A DNA stretch of 45,239 bases, from the NCBI GenBank assembly GCA_026709335.1, contig JAPOTE010000062.1, positions 1 through 45,239 of the forward strand. Reading direction: 5' to 3'. The first letter of the stretch is position 1. The number at the start of each line of letters is the position of its first letter. Shown here in pieces: positions 17,828 through 26,026 of this stretch. The position numbers and the translations under genes were made by a program. The notes under the pieces were generated by a model. It searched no databases. It was not told the DNA's origin and was given only the letters and a program-made list of their open reading frames with translations. Origin of the DNA: Bacteroidota bacterium. GTDB lineage: Bacteria > Bacteroidota > Rhodothermia > Rhodothermales > Bin80.

Positions 17828-19795
17828 ATGAAAAAACTGTTTCTGATCTTATTTACCACGATAATGTTTGTGGTTACACCTTGTATCGCTCAACAATTGA
17901 TGCCACCTCAGGCAATTCCGGCAGAAGACCTGAAGGGATATGATCAATATTATTCCGTGATGGAGGACTATGGAGATCCGGAAGAGGCATTGACGGAAAA
18001 GCAGATTATGAACCGGATTAGCCGGGCCTATCTGCTACAGTCTCGCATCATCAAGGCAAAAACCGCCGCAGATTGGCGCTCTGCCGAATATTATTTGGAT
18101 CAGGCAATGTCCGAGGTGAGCGTTTTGACCAATCAATCAAGTTTTATCAATGAACCTCAGTTCAGGGAACTTTTCAGAACGATTGTAACCGAACATGAGG
18201 CTTTTTTCGGCACAGATCCGGATGAGCGCAGGGAGTATGGATCCATTTTTGCGCTCCGCAATGCCATGTTTGATGTGCAGGCGCAGGTGGAGAATCCCAT
18301 GGCCAAGGCTACCAGTCTACCTGACATTGAGCCCGTGGCTACAACTGTGCATATGACACAGAATCGGGCGGTGGAGGAAACAATTCAATGGCTGTTAACG
18401 AGTCGCAGAGAAACCGTCATCCGATGGATGGATCGTGCAGACACATATTTCCCGATGATTGAGCAGATCTTCAAGGAAGAAGGAATTCCTGATGAACTGA
18501 AATACCTTGCCGTCGGTGAAAGCGGATTGAATCCTCGTGCACGCAGCAGTGCAAATGCGGTCGGGATGTGGCAATTTATGGCTGCAACAGGCCGAGGGAT
18601 GGGGCTTCGTATTGACAACTATGTGGACGAACGTATGGATCCGGTCAAGGCAACGCGCGCAGCTGCCCGCCACCTTAAAGAGCTCTACGAATACTATGGA
18701 AATGATTGGCATTTAGCATTGGCCGGATATAATTGCAGCCCCCGGTGTATTCGACGTGCAGTCTCTCGCGCTGGCGGTACGATGAAAAACCCGCCCTCCT
18801 ATTGGACAATCTCCAGATATCTACCTCGTCAGACAGCGGGTTATGTCCCCCAGTTCATCGCATTTGCTCTCATCATGTCCAATCCGGCTGATTTTGGATT
18901 GCCTGCACGCTCCAATGGACCAGAGTTCGCCTATGATGAAATTAGAGTCAATGGAATTCTGAGCCTGAAAACAGTTGCGAAGATGGTTGGGACTTCCATC
19001 GATCGGATCGAATATTTGAATCCGGAACTTCGGCGGGGAAGCCTGCCATCGGACAGGTCAGCCTATCCCCTACGAATTCCCCTGAATACCTCTGCCCGTT
19101 TTGCAGATGCGTTTGAGAATCTTCCGGATGAGGAAAAGATTACACCCGGAGAGCACCGTGTACGTAGAGGGGACAATCTCGGAAAAATCGCCAAACGATA
19201 TGGTGTGAGTGTCAAGGCACTCCAGAATGCAAATGGCCTGAGGAGAACGGTCATTCATCCTGGACAGATGTTAGTGATTCCTGGCCTGGCAGGTGGAAGG
19301 ATGGCAACGCTTGAGATTGCCGGAGCCAGAACCGTCGCTTGGGGAAGCCGGATCAACAAACCCATCGTTTTCGACGAAAAAATTGCTGAAAATGCACGGA
19401 AAATCCCGGTTAAGGTTGCAAATAGAACCACAACCAATTCCTCTAGATCGAAAACGAGCCCCTCTACGAGTTCGTCTGCATCAACGAGTGCACCAACAAG
19501 ACAGACGAATCAGGTTCACAAGGTTCGACGCGGCGACACACTCTCGGAGCTTGCAGGTAAGTATGGAACAAGTGTTCGAGCAATCCAGCAAGCAAACGGA
19601 CTTCGCGGTTCCAAAATCAAGCGTGGCCAAACCTTAAAAATTCCGACTGGCCGCACCGTGTATACTGTTCGACGAGGAGACAGCCTCGCAAAGATTGCCA
19701 AAAAATACGGGACCACTGTCCGAAATATCAAGGCAGTAAATAATCTGCGGTCTAACACCATTCACCCAGGCCAAAGACTTTCAATCAGTCTCTGA
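17828..19795 (+). CDS. mltD: MltD-type membrane/periplasmic lytic transglycosylase with three LysM domains
   Basis: A 655-residue protein. ATG 17828 (MKKLFLILFTTIMFVVTP) gives a signal peptide ending CIAQQ. The SLT (GH23) domain spans about 200-340 with catalytic Glu about 231 in AVGESGLNP, then GMWQFMAATG and LALAGYN. Three LysM peptidoglycan-binding repeats lie at about 443-485, 563-605 and 611-655, separated by a Ser/Thr-rich linker (about 530-560). The usual YNAGPGRVRRAI motif reads YNCSPRCIRRAV, placing two cysteines in the active-site loop; this may be a lineage variant and could form a disulphide. The enzyme cleaves murein into 1,6-anhydromuropeptides during wall growth. The gene appears to be transcribed alone from the AT-rich region at 17711-17827. 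Confidence 0.92.
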   Translation: MKKLFLILFTTIMFVVTPCIAQQLMPPQAIPAEDLKGYDQYYSVMEDYGDPEEALTEKQIMNRISRAYLLQSRIIKAKTAADWRSAEYYLDQAMSEVSVLTNQSSFINEPQFRELFRTIVTEHEAFFGTDPDERREYGSIFALRNAMFDVQAQVENPMAKATSLPDIEPVATTVHMTQNRAVEETIQWLLTSRRETVIRWMDRADTYFPMIEQIFKEEGIPDELKYLAVGESGLNPRARSSANAVGMWQFMAATGRGMGLRIDNYVDERMDPVKATRAAARHLKELYEYYGNDWHLALAGYNCSPRCIRRAVSRAGGTMKNPPSYWTISRYLPRQTAGYVPQFIAFALIMSNPADFGLPARSNGPEFAYDEIRVNGILSLKTVAKMVGTSIDRIEYLNPELRRGSLPSDRSAYPLRIPLNTSARFADAFENLPDEEKITPGEHRVRRGDNLGKIAKRYGVSVKALQNANGLRRTVIHPGQMLVIPGLAGGRMATLEIAGARTVAWGSRINKPIVFDEKIAENARKIPVKVANRTTTNSSRSKTSPSTSSSASTSAPTRQTNQVHKVRRGDTLSELAGKYGTSVRAIQQANGLRGSKIKRGQTLKIPTGRTVYTVRRGDSLAKIAKKYGTTVRNIKAVNNLRSNTIHPGQRLSISL

Positions 19796-20057
19796 TCATT
19801 CATTGGCTCCGCTTGATTCTCATTGATCTCCTTGAGTTCTGCGGAAAATTCAGACGACTTCCGCTAGCTACAATTGTTGCGCGGCCGTGTATTGGAGCTC
19901 TGAACCAATGAAACAGGATGGTGTACGCTCTACCTGCCTGTCATTTCGTTGCACCGTTCTATCTTCTAGACGTTCAATGTAAATGGTGGCCGGGAAGAGA
20001 TGATTCATCTCTTTTGACGGTTCACATCTGAATTCCTGATCAAAAACTCTCCAGCCG

Positions 20058-22619
20058 GTGGCTCCTTGGGTCGTACTTAAATTCGGTGGCACCAGTGTCT
20101 CGTCAAGAGCTCACTGGGATACGATTGCCCGTATTATCGAAAATCACAGAAAGCGTGAGGAACGTGTCTGTATAGTATGCTCAGCTGCATCCCGTGTCTC
20201 ACGCACACTGGAAAAGCTGGCAGATGCTGCATTGTCCGGAAACTATGTAGAGCCTCTAAAAGCGATTCAATCTCGGCATCTAACACTTGCCAGAGAAATG
20301 GAACTCGATGGGGAATCTTTACTCCGGGAGTTGCTTCGGGAATTGGAGCGACTCAGCTATGGTGTTTCACTCACCCGGGATGCAGGGCCCGCATTGCATG
20401 CACGGGTTCTGTCCATGGGAGAGCTCATGCTTACAACGCTCGGGGCAGCATTTTTGAATGCCCAGGGAATTCAGACGCGCTGGATGGATGCGCGTAAGCT
20501 CTTGAAATCAACCCCTGTACCCCGAATTCTGCCGCACGAAGAGTTTCTTTCCGCTCAATGCAATCATGAGCCTGACCCTGATCTCCAGCAAATTGAGGCA
20601 GATATCTTGATTACACAGGGTTTTATTGCCAGCGATATGTCCGGAAGAACCGTTCTGACCGGTTGGGGGGGCTCCGATACATCTGCTGCCTACTTTGCAA
20701 GTAAGCTGGAGGCGGTGAGGCTGGAAATCTGGACAGACGTCCCCGGGATGTTCACGGCGAACCCTGGACACGTTCCAGGTGCGCGCCTCCTGAAACAGCT
20801 TGAATACAATGAAGCTCAAGAACTTGCCAGTTCCGGGGCCGAAGTGCTTCATCCTCGTTGCATAGAGCCCCTCCGCCCCCAAAAAATTCCCCTCCATGTG
20901 CGATCTACGGCGAACCCAGACCTGACCGGAACCATCATTAGTGCAGACATTGACAGCTATGGAGCCCAAGTCAAAGCGATCGCTGCTCGTACAGACCTGA
21001 CCTTGATTGCAGTAGAAACTCCTCGCATGTGGCATTCCGTGGGATTTTTGGCCAAGGTCTGCCAAGTATTTGAGCACCATGGGCTATCCATCGGAATGGT
21101 TGCCACTTCGGAAACAAACGTAACGATTTCCATTGACTCCGTATATGGCTTTTCCCTTGATGACTCCACTATTACAGATCTTCTGGATGATCTGAATGAG
21201 TTTTGCCAGGCACAATGCATTCGAGATTGTGCCGCCGTCAGCATGGTTGGGCGCAATATCCGTAGCGTCCTGCATGAGCTTGGTCCTGCTCTCGAGGTCC
21301 TCGATGAGCAACAGCTCTATCTGGTGACACAGGCAGCAAGTGACTTGAATTTCACATTCGTCGTTGAGAACGCTCATGCGCAGAGGTTAACCACAAAACT
21401 ACATAGTCAAATCTTTGGACAAATTGGTCCGGACCATCTCTTCGGCCCGACCTACCGGGAATTGTTTGAAAGCGCCAAAACTTCATTGCCGATTCCCTGG
21501 TGGGAAACGCGGCGCTCGAAACTGCTTGAACTGGCCTCCGAAACCTCTCCCTGTTATGTGTACAACCTGGAGAGCCTGCATGACACGGTCGCCCGCATGA
21601 AAGTGCTCCAGAGTGCCAATCGCTGCTTTTATGCCATGAAGGCATGCTGGAATCCTCAGGTATTGCAGACTCTTTATGATTGCAACATCGGATTTGAATG
21701 CGTCTCGCCCGGGGAGCTACGTTATATCTGGGAGCTTTTCCCTGACATCGACCCTGACCGGATTCTGTTTACTCCCAACTTTGTTCCTCGGGAAGAATTC
21801 GTTCTGGGATATGAGCTCGCAGGACATGTCACAGTTGGGAACGTGAGAGCTCTGGAGCTTTGGCCGGATGTCTTTGCAGGCCGCGCTCTTACGCTTCGGG
21901 TTGACCCCGGGGATGGACGAGGGCATCACAAGCATGTGCGTACGGCAGGCACGGCTTCAAAATTCGGGATTGACCCGGGAAGCTTGGCACTCATTCAAGA
22001 GATGTCATGCAAACATGATTTTCGGGTTACGGGCTTGCATGCACACGTTGGGAGCGGAATTTTAACCCCGGATACATGGAGCTCTACCGCTTATGCACTG
22101 GCTTCCATTGCCGAAATGTTTCCGGAGGTTGCACATCTGAATGTCGGCGGAGGCTTTGGAGTTCCAGAGAAGCCTGGCGCTGTCCCGCTCAATCTGGAGA
22201 TTCTCGAAGAGAGCCTTCAGCAGTTTCACGAAGCCTACCCGCAATTTGAGTTATGGATTGAGCCCGGAAGATACCTGGTTGCGGAAAGCGGTGTACTTCT
22301 GACCCGTGTGACACAAATCAAGCAAAAAGGGGTCATGCACTATGTGGGGGTGGACACTGGCATGAATTCCTTGATCCGACCCGCACTCTATGGATCTCAC
22401 CACCGTATTGTCAACCTGACTCGGCTCCATGCTGCCCCTGCCATCACTGCAGATATTGTTGGCCCTATCTGCGAAACCGGCGATATTATTGGACGCGCAC
22501 GCAGACTTCCTGAGACCAGTGAGGGGGATATCCTGCTGGCGGCTATGGCAGGCGCATATGGTCGGGTTATGTCTTCCAACTACAACATGCGCGAGCCGGC
22601 AACTGAAGTGGTTCTTTAG
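20058..22619 (+). CDS. lysAC: Bifunctional aspartate kinase / diaminopimelate decarboxylase
   Basis: An 853-residue fusion holding the first and last steps of lysine synthesis. Residues 1-450 are aspartokinase: VVLKFGGTSV at 5-14, GWGGSDTSAAYFAS, and ACT domains (VETPRMWHSVGFLAKV, SMVGRNIRSV). Residues about 475-853 are a fold-III decarboxylase: YAMKACWNPQ with PLP-lysine K528, GLHAHVGSGI, HLNVGGGFGVPE, IEPGRYLVA and GPICETGDII. GTG 20058 is taken as the start because the kinase motif begins four codons later, as in other aspartokinases; no closer ATG exists. The 262 bases upstream show no recognised lysine riboswitch and no gene. Fusions of this kind are known in Xanthomonas and some other groups. 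It converges with the K+ channel gene with a 4-base overlap. Confidence 0.95.
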   Translation: MAPWVVLKFGGTSVSSRAHWDTIARIIENHRKREERVCIVCSAASRVSRTLEKLADAALSGNYVEPLKAIQSRHLTLAREMELDGESLLRELLRELERLSYGVSLTRDAGPALHARVLSMGELMLTTLGAAFLNAQGIQTRWMDARKLLKSTPVPRILPHEEFLSAQCNHEPDPDLQQIEADILITQGFIASDMSGRTVLTGWGGSDTSAAYFASKLEAVRLEIWTDVPGMFTANPGHVPGARLLKQLEYNEAQELASSGAEVLHPRCIEPLRPQKIPLHVRSTANPDLTGTIISADIDSYGAQVKAIAARTDLTLIAVETPRMWHSVGFLAKVCQVFEHHGLSIGMVATSETNVTISIDSVYGFSLDDSTITDLLDDLNEFCQAQCIRDCAAVSMVGRNIRSVLHELGPALEVLDEQQLYLVTQAASDLNFTFVVENAHAQRLTTKLHSQIFGQIGPDHLFGPTYRELFESAKTSLPIPWWETRRSKLLELASETSPCYVYNLESLHDTVARMKVLQSANRCFYAMKACWNPQVLQTLYDCNIGFECVSPGELRYIWELFPDIDPDRILFTPNFVPREEFVLGYELAGHVTVGNVRALELWPDVFAGRALTLRVDPGDGRGHHKHVRTAGTASKFGIDPGSLALIQEMSCKHDFRVTGLHAHVGSGILTPDTWSSTAYALASIAEMFPEVAHLNVGGGFGVPEKPGAVPLNLEILEESLQQFHEAYPQFELWIEPGRYLVAESGVLLTRVTQIKQKGVMHYVGVDTGMNSLIRPALYGSHHRIVNLTRLHAAPAITADIVGPICETGDIIGRARRLPETSEGDILLAAMAGAYGRVMSSNYNMREPATEVVL

Positions 22620-23440
22620 TGTTGGTGGAATTTATGCCCGCAGTGCTTGCAAAAAGCTGCTCCTTTCTCCAGTCTGGTCTCCCTGCAACGAATGCATGGA
22701 GTACTCCTTTTAAAATTCCGATCTGAAGAAAGGCTGATAGACATCACGATAATCGCATACCCAATCACCATAACCATTGCAGCCATGAATTTCCCTATGG
22801 GAGTCTGAGGAGATATATCTCCATATCCAACGGTCGTAAGTGTGACCACAGCCCAGTACATACTCAGAGGAATACTCTCGAATCCATTCTCGGGCCCTTC
22901 AATGAGATAAATCATGGATCCCAGCATCGTTACCAGAAGAGATAGCGCCAGTACGAACACCCATATACGTTGCCAACTTTCCCGAAGAAGATAGAGAAGA
23001 TGAATCCCCGCTCTGCTATACTGAACCAATTTCAGAACCCGAAACACACGAAGTAAACGCAGGATCCGAATGACGATTAAAGCCTGTGCCCCCGGGATCA
23101 CCAAACTCAGATACGTTGGAATCACTGCAACCAAATCGACCACCCCAAAAAAACTTCGGGCATACCCCGCGTGATCACGGGAACAATACAGACGCAGGAT
23201 ATACTCAACGGTAAAGATGACCGTGAATCCCCATTCAAGGGCGATCAACAACGTCTGATGTTGCATCCTGATCCGGTCAATACTCTCAAGCATAACCGCA
23301 ACTACACTGGCTACAATCAGGAGAAAAAGAACGATATCACTTCCACGTCCCAGAGGTGTGGTGGATTCAAACAGGATCCGATTCAGGAATCCCCGACGTG
23401 CTCCCCATGAAGGAGGGTTATTGTTTGATTCTTCGTACAC
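22616..23440 (-). CDS. Voltage-gated potassium channel with C-terminal zinc ribbon
   Basis: A 274-residue inner-membrane protein. Six transmembrane segments are visible from about residue 35 to 240. S4 is Arg-rich (IRILRLLRVFRVLKL, about 124-138) and the pore has the K+ selectivity filter TVGYGD at 204-208 with TLT in front. This is the Kv-like bacterial channel plan. After S6 there is a short soluble tail with CIRC (249, 252) and CKHC (264, 267), a probable zinc ribbon, rather than the usual RCK/TrkA-N domain. The gene is the last of a minus-strand run; its start overlaps the Nudix gene by 23 bases. Gating by metal or redox through the ribbon is speculative. Confidence 0.9.
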   Translation of the reverse strand: MYEESNNNPPSWGARRGFLNRILFESTTPLGRGSDIVLFLLIVASVVAVMLESIDRIRMQHQTLLIALEWGFTVIFTVEYILRLYCSRDHAGYARSFFGVVDLVAVIPTYLSLVIPGAQALIVIRILRLLRVFRVLKLVQYSRAGIHLLYLLRESWQRIWVFVLALSLLVTMLGSMIYLIEGPENGFESIPLSMYWAVVTLTTVGYGDISPQTPIGKFMAAMVMVIGYAIIVMSISLSSDRNFKRSTPCIRCRETRLEKGAAFCKHCGHKFHQH

Positions 23441-23978
23441 TTCGCAGATACAATTCGTAATGATAGAGAGCAGCGATAATTATCCCGTGCCGAAGCGTTC
23501 CAGCAGTGACCAAGTCCGGAATTCTGGATGGATCGATCAGAACTGAGTCAATATCCTCAGCAGCATCCAGTTCCCGCTCACCGGTGGGAGTCACATCTTT
23601 TGCCAGAAAAAAATGGCACCGATTCGTCAGGATTGCAGGATTTGGAGACATAGTCCCCAATGGGACAAGGTCATCGGCAATATAACCGGTCTCTTCGCGC
23701 AATTCACGTGCTGCAGCTTCCTTGGGGGTTTCGTCTGGATCAATGACTCCACCCGGTAATTCCAACTCAATGGCTGCTGTTCCGGGCCGCCACTGTTGAA
23801 TACAAACCAGTTTTCCCTCCGGGGTTACGGGAACGACTGTGGTCCAATCCGTTGTTTCAAGAACAAAAAAGTTATGGTCCAAGCCGGTTCTTGGAGATTC
23901 GCAGGTATCCTGCCGGACCTTGAAAATTTTGTAATCTCCACAATCCCGACTCTCTTTACATATCCATGGATTCCCCAT
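23418..23978 (-). CDS. Nudix hydrolase, ADP-ribose pyrophosphatase-like
   Basis: A 186-residue cytoplasmic protein with a complete Nudix box at about 76-98: GGVIDPDETP followed by EAAARELREETGY, matching G-x5-E-x7-REUxEExGU. The preceding VCIQQWRPGTAAIELELPGG is like ADP-ribose pyrophosphatases, where the hydrophobic-EQ/RPG segment binds the nucleotide sugar. ATG 23978 is preferred, but a GTG at 23984 that overlaps the stop of the oxygenase gene is also possible. It sits between the oxygenase (2-base gap) and the channel gene (23-base overlap), so it is co-transcribed. The substrate cannot be fixed from the sequence. Confidence 0.9.
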   Translation of the reverse strand: MGNPWICKESRDCGDYKIFKVRQDTCESPRTGLDHNFFVLETTDWTTVVPVTPEGKLVCIQQWRPGTAAIELELPGGVIDPDETPKEAAARELREETGYIADDLVPLGTMSPNPAILTNRCHFFLAKDVTPTGERELDAAEDIDSVLIDPSRIPDLVTAGTLRHGIIIAALYHYELYLRSVRRIKQ

Positions 23979-23980
23979 GC

Positions 23981-25153
23981 TCACTCTGATTCAGATTCAA
24001 TCAATGCCCCAATTTCAATCATCATCTGTAGGAGCTTAACTACATCCTGAACTCCAAGATAGGGCTTCAGGGACTCAAAATTAAGGATTTTTGATCCGGT
24101 TAACAACTGTGCAAATGGTTTGAGATCGCTTTTAAGCGATGTTTCGACTCCAAAAACATAGACATGAATCTTGTCATCAATTTCTCGATAGACCATGCAT
24201 CCCGGTGTCAGTCGCCGCAGATTGCCCCCTTTCCGAAGTTGAATCCGGATTTCATCTGGAGAGGGGACAGGATAGATTCCCACAGGCCATCGTTCTCGAA
24301 CGGGTTCTGTGATTGCCTTACAAAAAATCCGTTCAAGATAGTTGCGATCCTCCGTGAGTAATCGCAATTCACTCTGAAACCAGTCAAGCTGTGCATCGCC
24401 GATTCGGCCGGGATCCACCATCTCGGATTCGTCCAGAGGCTTGGCTCCTTCGGGCTTCCATTTCAGTCGATTTGCCATCTGTAAAAAAGTAGCACCAAAT
24501 ATCCTTCCCTCGGGCACCTTAAACCCAATACTTGCTGTGATGCATTCCCCCTTTGCAATCCCCCAATGCGGAATATTAGGTGGGAGATACAGAACATCTC
24601 CAGGTTTTACAATGTATTCCTGATCAGGATGAAACTCTTCCAGAACCTGGATTTCCTGATCCTCCATCATTGCCCGATCCTCCACGATTGGGCTGGATTC
24701 AATTTTCCAGTTTTTCTCTCCACTGATCTGAACAAGAAATACATCGTAGCTGTCCACATGTGGTCCGGCGCTCCCCTGCGCAGTTGCGAAACTAAGCTGC
24801 ACATCATCGAGCCGCCAGTTCGGGATGAATCGAAATTGCTCGAGCAGTTCATGCATCGAGTCAAACATCCACTCAGTATTCTGTATCAACAACGTCCAAT
24901 GAGAAAGCTCCAACAAGTCATCCAGTTCCTTGCTGTCAAATGGACCTTCGTAAAGCTCCCATGAATTAAATTCTACATCTTCGCGGATCAGACGAGAATC
25001 AAACTCGGAGTTACATGCCAAATCAAAGAGGTCGCTCCGACGGATTGGAAAGTCAAATTCTCTGAAGGCTTTCGGAAGAATCAATGGGCGTTTTTCCCAG
25101 TACTCGGATGCGAAGGTTTCCAACGGTAACTGATTCGAGAATGGAAATCTCAT
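23981..25153 (-). CDS. roxA: Cupin/JmjC-type ribosomal protein hydroxylase (RoxA/YcfD-like)
   Basis: A 390-residue Fe(II)/2-oxoglutarate oxygenase. The iron ligands read H132-x-D134 in GPHVDSYDVFL and H196 in IPHWGIA. The N-terminal start (QLPLETFASEYWEKRPLIL) and SGEKNWK are typical of YcfD/RoxA, which in E. coli hydroxylates an arginine of ribosomal protein L16. The C-terminal ~180 residues correspond to the dimerisation and winged-helix parts of the family. The ATG shares one base with the stop of the 55-residue zinc-ribbon gene (TAATG), a sign of coupled translation. The substrate here is inferred, not shown. Confidence 0.87.
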   Translation of the reverse strand: MRFPFSNQLPLETFASEYWEKRPLILPKAFREFDFPIRRSDLFDLACNSEFDSRLIREDVEFNSWELYEGPFDSKELDDLLELSHWTLLIQNTEWMFDSMHELLEQFRFIPNWRLDDVQLSFATAQGSAGPHVDSYDVFLVQISGEKNWKIESSPIVEDRAMMEDQEIQVLEEFHPDQEYIVKPGDVLYLPPNIPHWGIAKGECITASIGFKVPEGRIFGATFLQMANRLKWKPEGAKPLDESEMVDPGRIGDAQLDWFQSELRLLTEDRNYLERIFCKAITEPVRERWPVGIYPVPSPDEIRIQLRKGGNLRRLTPGCMVYREIDDKIHVYVFGVETSLKSDLKPFAQLLTGSKILNFESLKPYLGVQDVVKLLQMMIEIGALIESESE

Positions 25154-25320
25154 TAGAATATCAGTTTTATCAGTTCAAACACAGGCCAGAGCAAAAGCAG
25201 TGCCATAACCCAGGCCATGAGAACTCGGCTTCGGGTTTGCCTTGGAAACTCATAGCCGCAGTACGGGCATTCCCTCAATCTACGCTCAACTTCCAAAGCA
25301 CAGGACGGGCATTCTTCCAT
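25153..25320 (-). CDS. Small zinc-ribbon membrane protein (55 residues)
   Basis: ATG 25320 opens a 55-codon frame: MEECPSCALEVERRLRECPY, then CGYEFPRQ, then a single hydrophobic helix (VLMAWVMALLLLWPVFELI). Two CPxC pairs (CPSC and CPYC) make a short zinc ribbon, so this looks like a tail-anchored protein with the ribbon facing the cytoplasm. The stop TAA shares its last base with the ATG of the oxygenase gene (TAATG), which strongly supports it as real. It heads the minus-strand cluster oxygenase - Nudix - K+ channel; the channel also ends in a zinc ribbon. The function is unknown. Confidence 0.75.
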   Translation of the reverse strand: MEECPSCALEVERRLRECPYCGYEFPRQTRSRVLMAWVMALLLLWPVFELIKLIF

Positions 25321-25426
25321 TTTTCACAGACAAGATTGGCGTGTCAACGCGCTCCCTTACCTGTACGTTCATGGAACAGGTTTAGGTTTTGAGCTTACAC
25401 GATTAGTTCATTCTTTTATACTTGTT

Positions 25427-26017
25427 GTGCTGATTGATACTCCAATAGTAACGCTCCCGGTTTTGGAGGCTTCGAAACCTGTCGAAATCACCATCGCTAC
25501 CCCCGGTCATTTTCGATTCGCAGAAGAAATCTGTGATCTGATCAAAACGGCTGCTGCACAGCGGGGAACCGGGATTGCCGAACGTGATCCCGCATATATT
25601 CGTACGAAAATGAGCGAAGGAAAAGCAGTCATTGCCCTTGGTATAGATAACCAGGTAGCAGGCTTCTGCTATATTGAGACATGGGATCATGGAAAATATG
25701 CCGTCAATTCTGGCCTAATCATCTCTCCTGATTTTCGGAGACAGGGACTTGCAAGACGGATCAAACGTCGAGCCTTTGAACTTTCAAGAGAACTCTACCC
25801 CGAAGCCAAACTTTTTGGAATTACAACCAGTCTTGCGGTAATGAAAATTAACTCGGATCTGGGATACAAACCGGTCACCTTCAGCGAACTCACCGATGAC
25901 GATGAGTTCTGGCAGGGATGCCAAAGCTGTCCCAACTATGACATTCTCCAGCGGATGAAGCGTAACATGTGTCTTTGCACAGGAATGCTCTACGATCCAG
26001 AAGCTTCCCCAGAATAG
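25427..26017 (+). CDS. GNAT N-acetyltransferase (possible N-acetylglutamate synthase type)
   Basis: About 196 residues. The acetyl-CoA-binding motif is SPDFRRQGLARRIKR; before it comes GFCYIETWDHGKYAVNSGLI. The C-terminal part (LAVMKINSDLGYKPVTFSEL, then EFWQGCQSCPNYD and CLCTGMLYDP) is like the stand-alone acetyltransferase found next to argG in many Bacteroidota, proposed to make N-acetylglutamate for arginine synthesis. No arg gene is in this window, so that role is uncertain. The start is not clear: GTG 25427 is the first candidate and the next ATG would cut into the domain. PriA begins 9 bases after its stop. Confidence 0.8.
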   Translation: MLIDTPIVTLPVLEASKPVEITIATPGHFRFAEEICDLIKTAAAQRGTGIAERDPAYIRTKMSEGKAVIALGIDNQVAGFCYIETWDHGKYAVNSGLIISPDFRRQGLARRIKRRAFELSRELYPEAKLFGITTSLAVMKINSDLGYKPVTFSELTDDDEFWQGCQSCPNYDILQRMKRNMCLCTGMLYDPEASPE

Positions 26018-26026
26018 CGCCGGGAT

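Noticed and set aside
19796-20057. Lysine riboswitch before lysAC
   Set aside because: Looked for the conserved purine-rich core and junction helices; none recognised in 262 bases.
19868-20092. 74-codon minus frame overlapping the lysAC start
   Set aside because: No motif, and it covers the aspartokinase N-terminus.
20508-21080. 190-codon minus frame inside the LysAC gene
   Set aside because: Fully covered by the aspartokinase domain with intact motifs.
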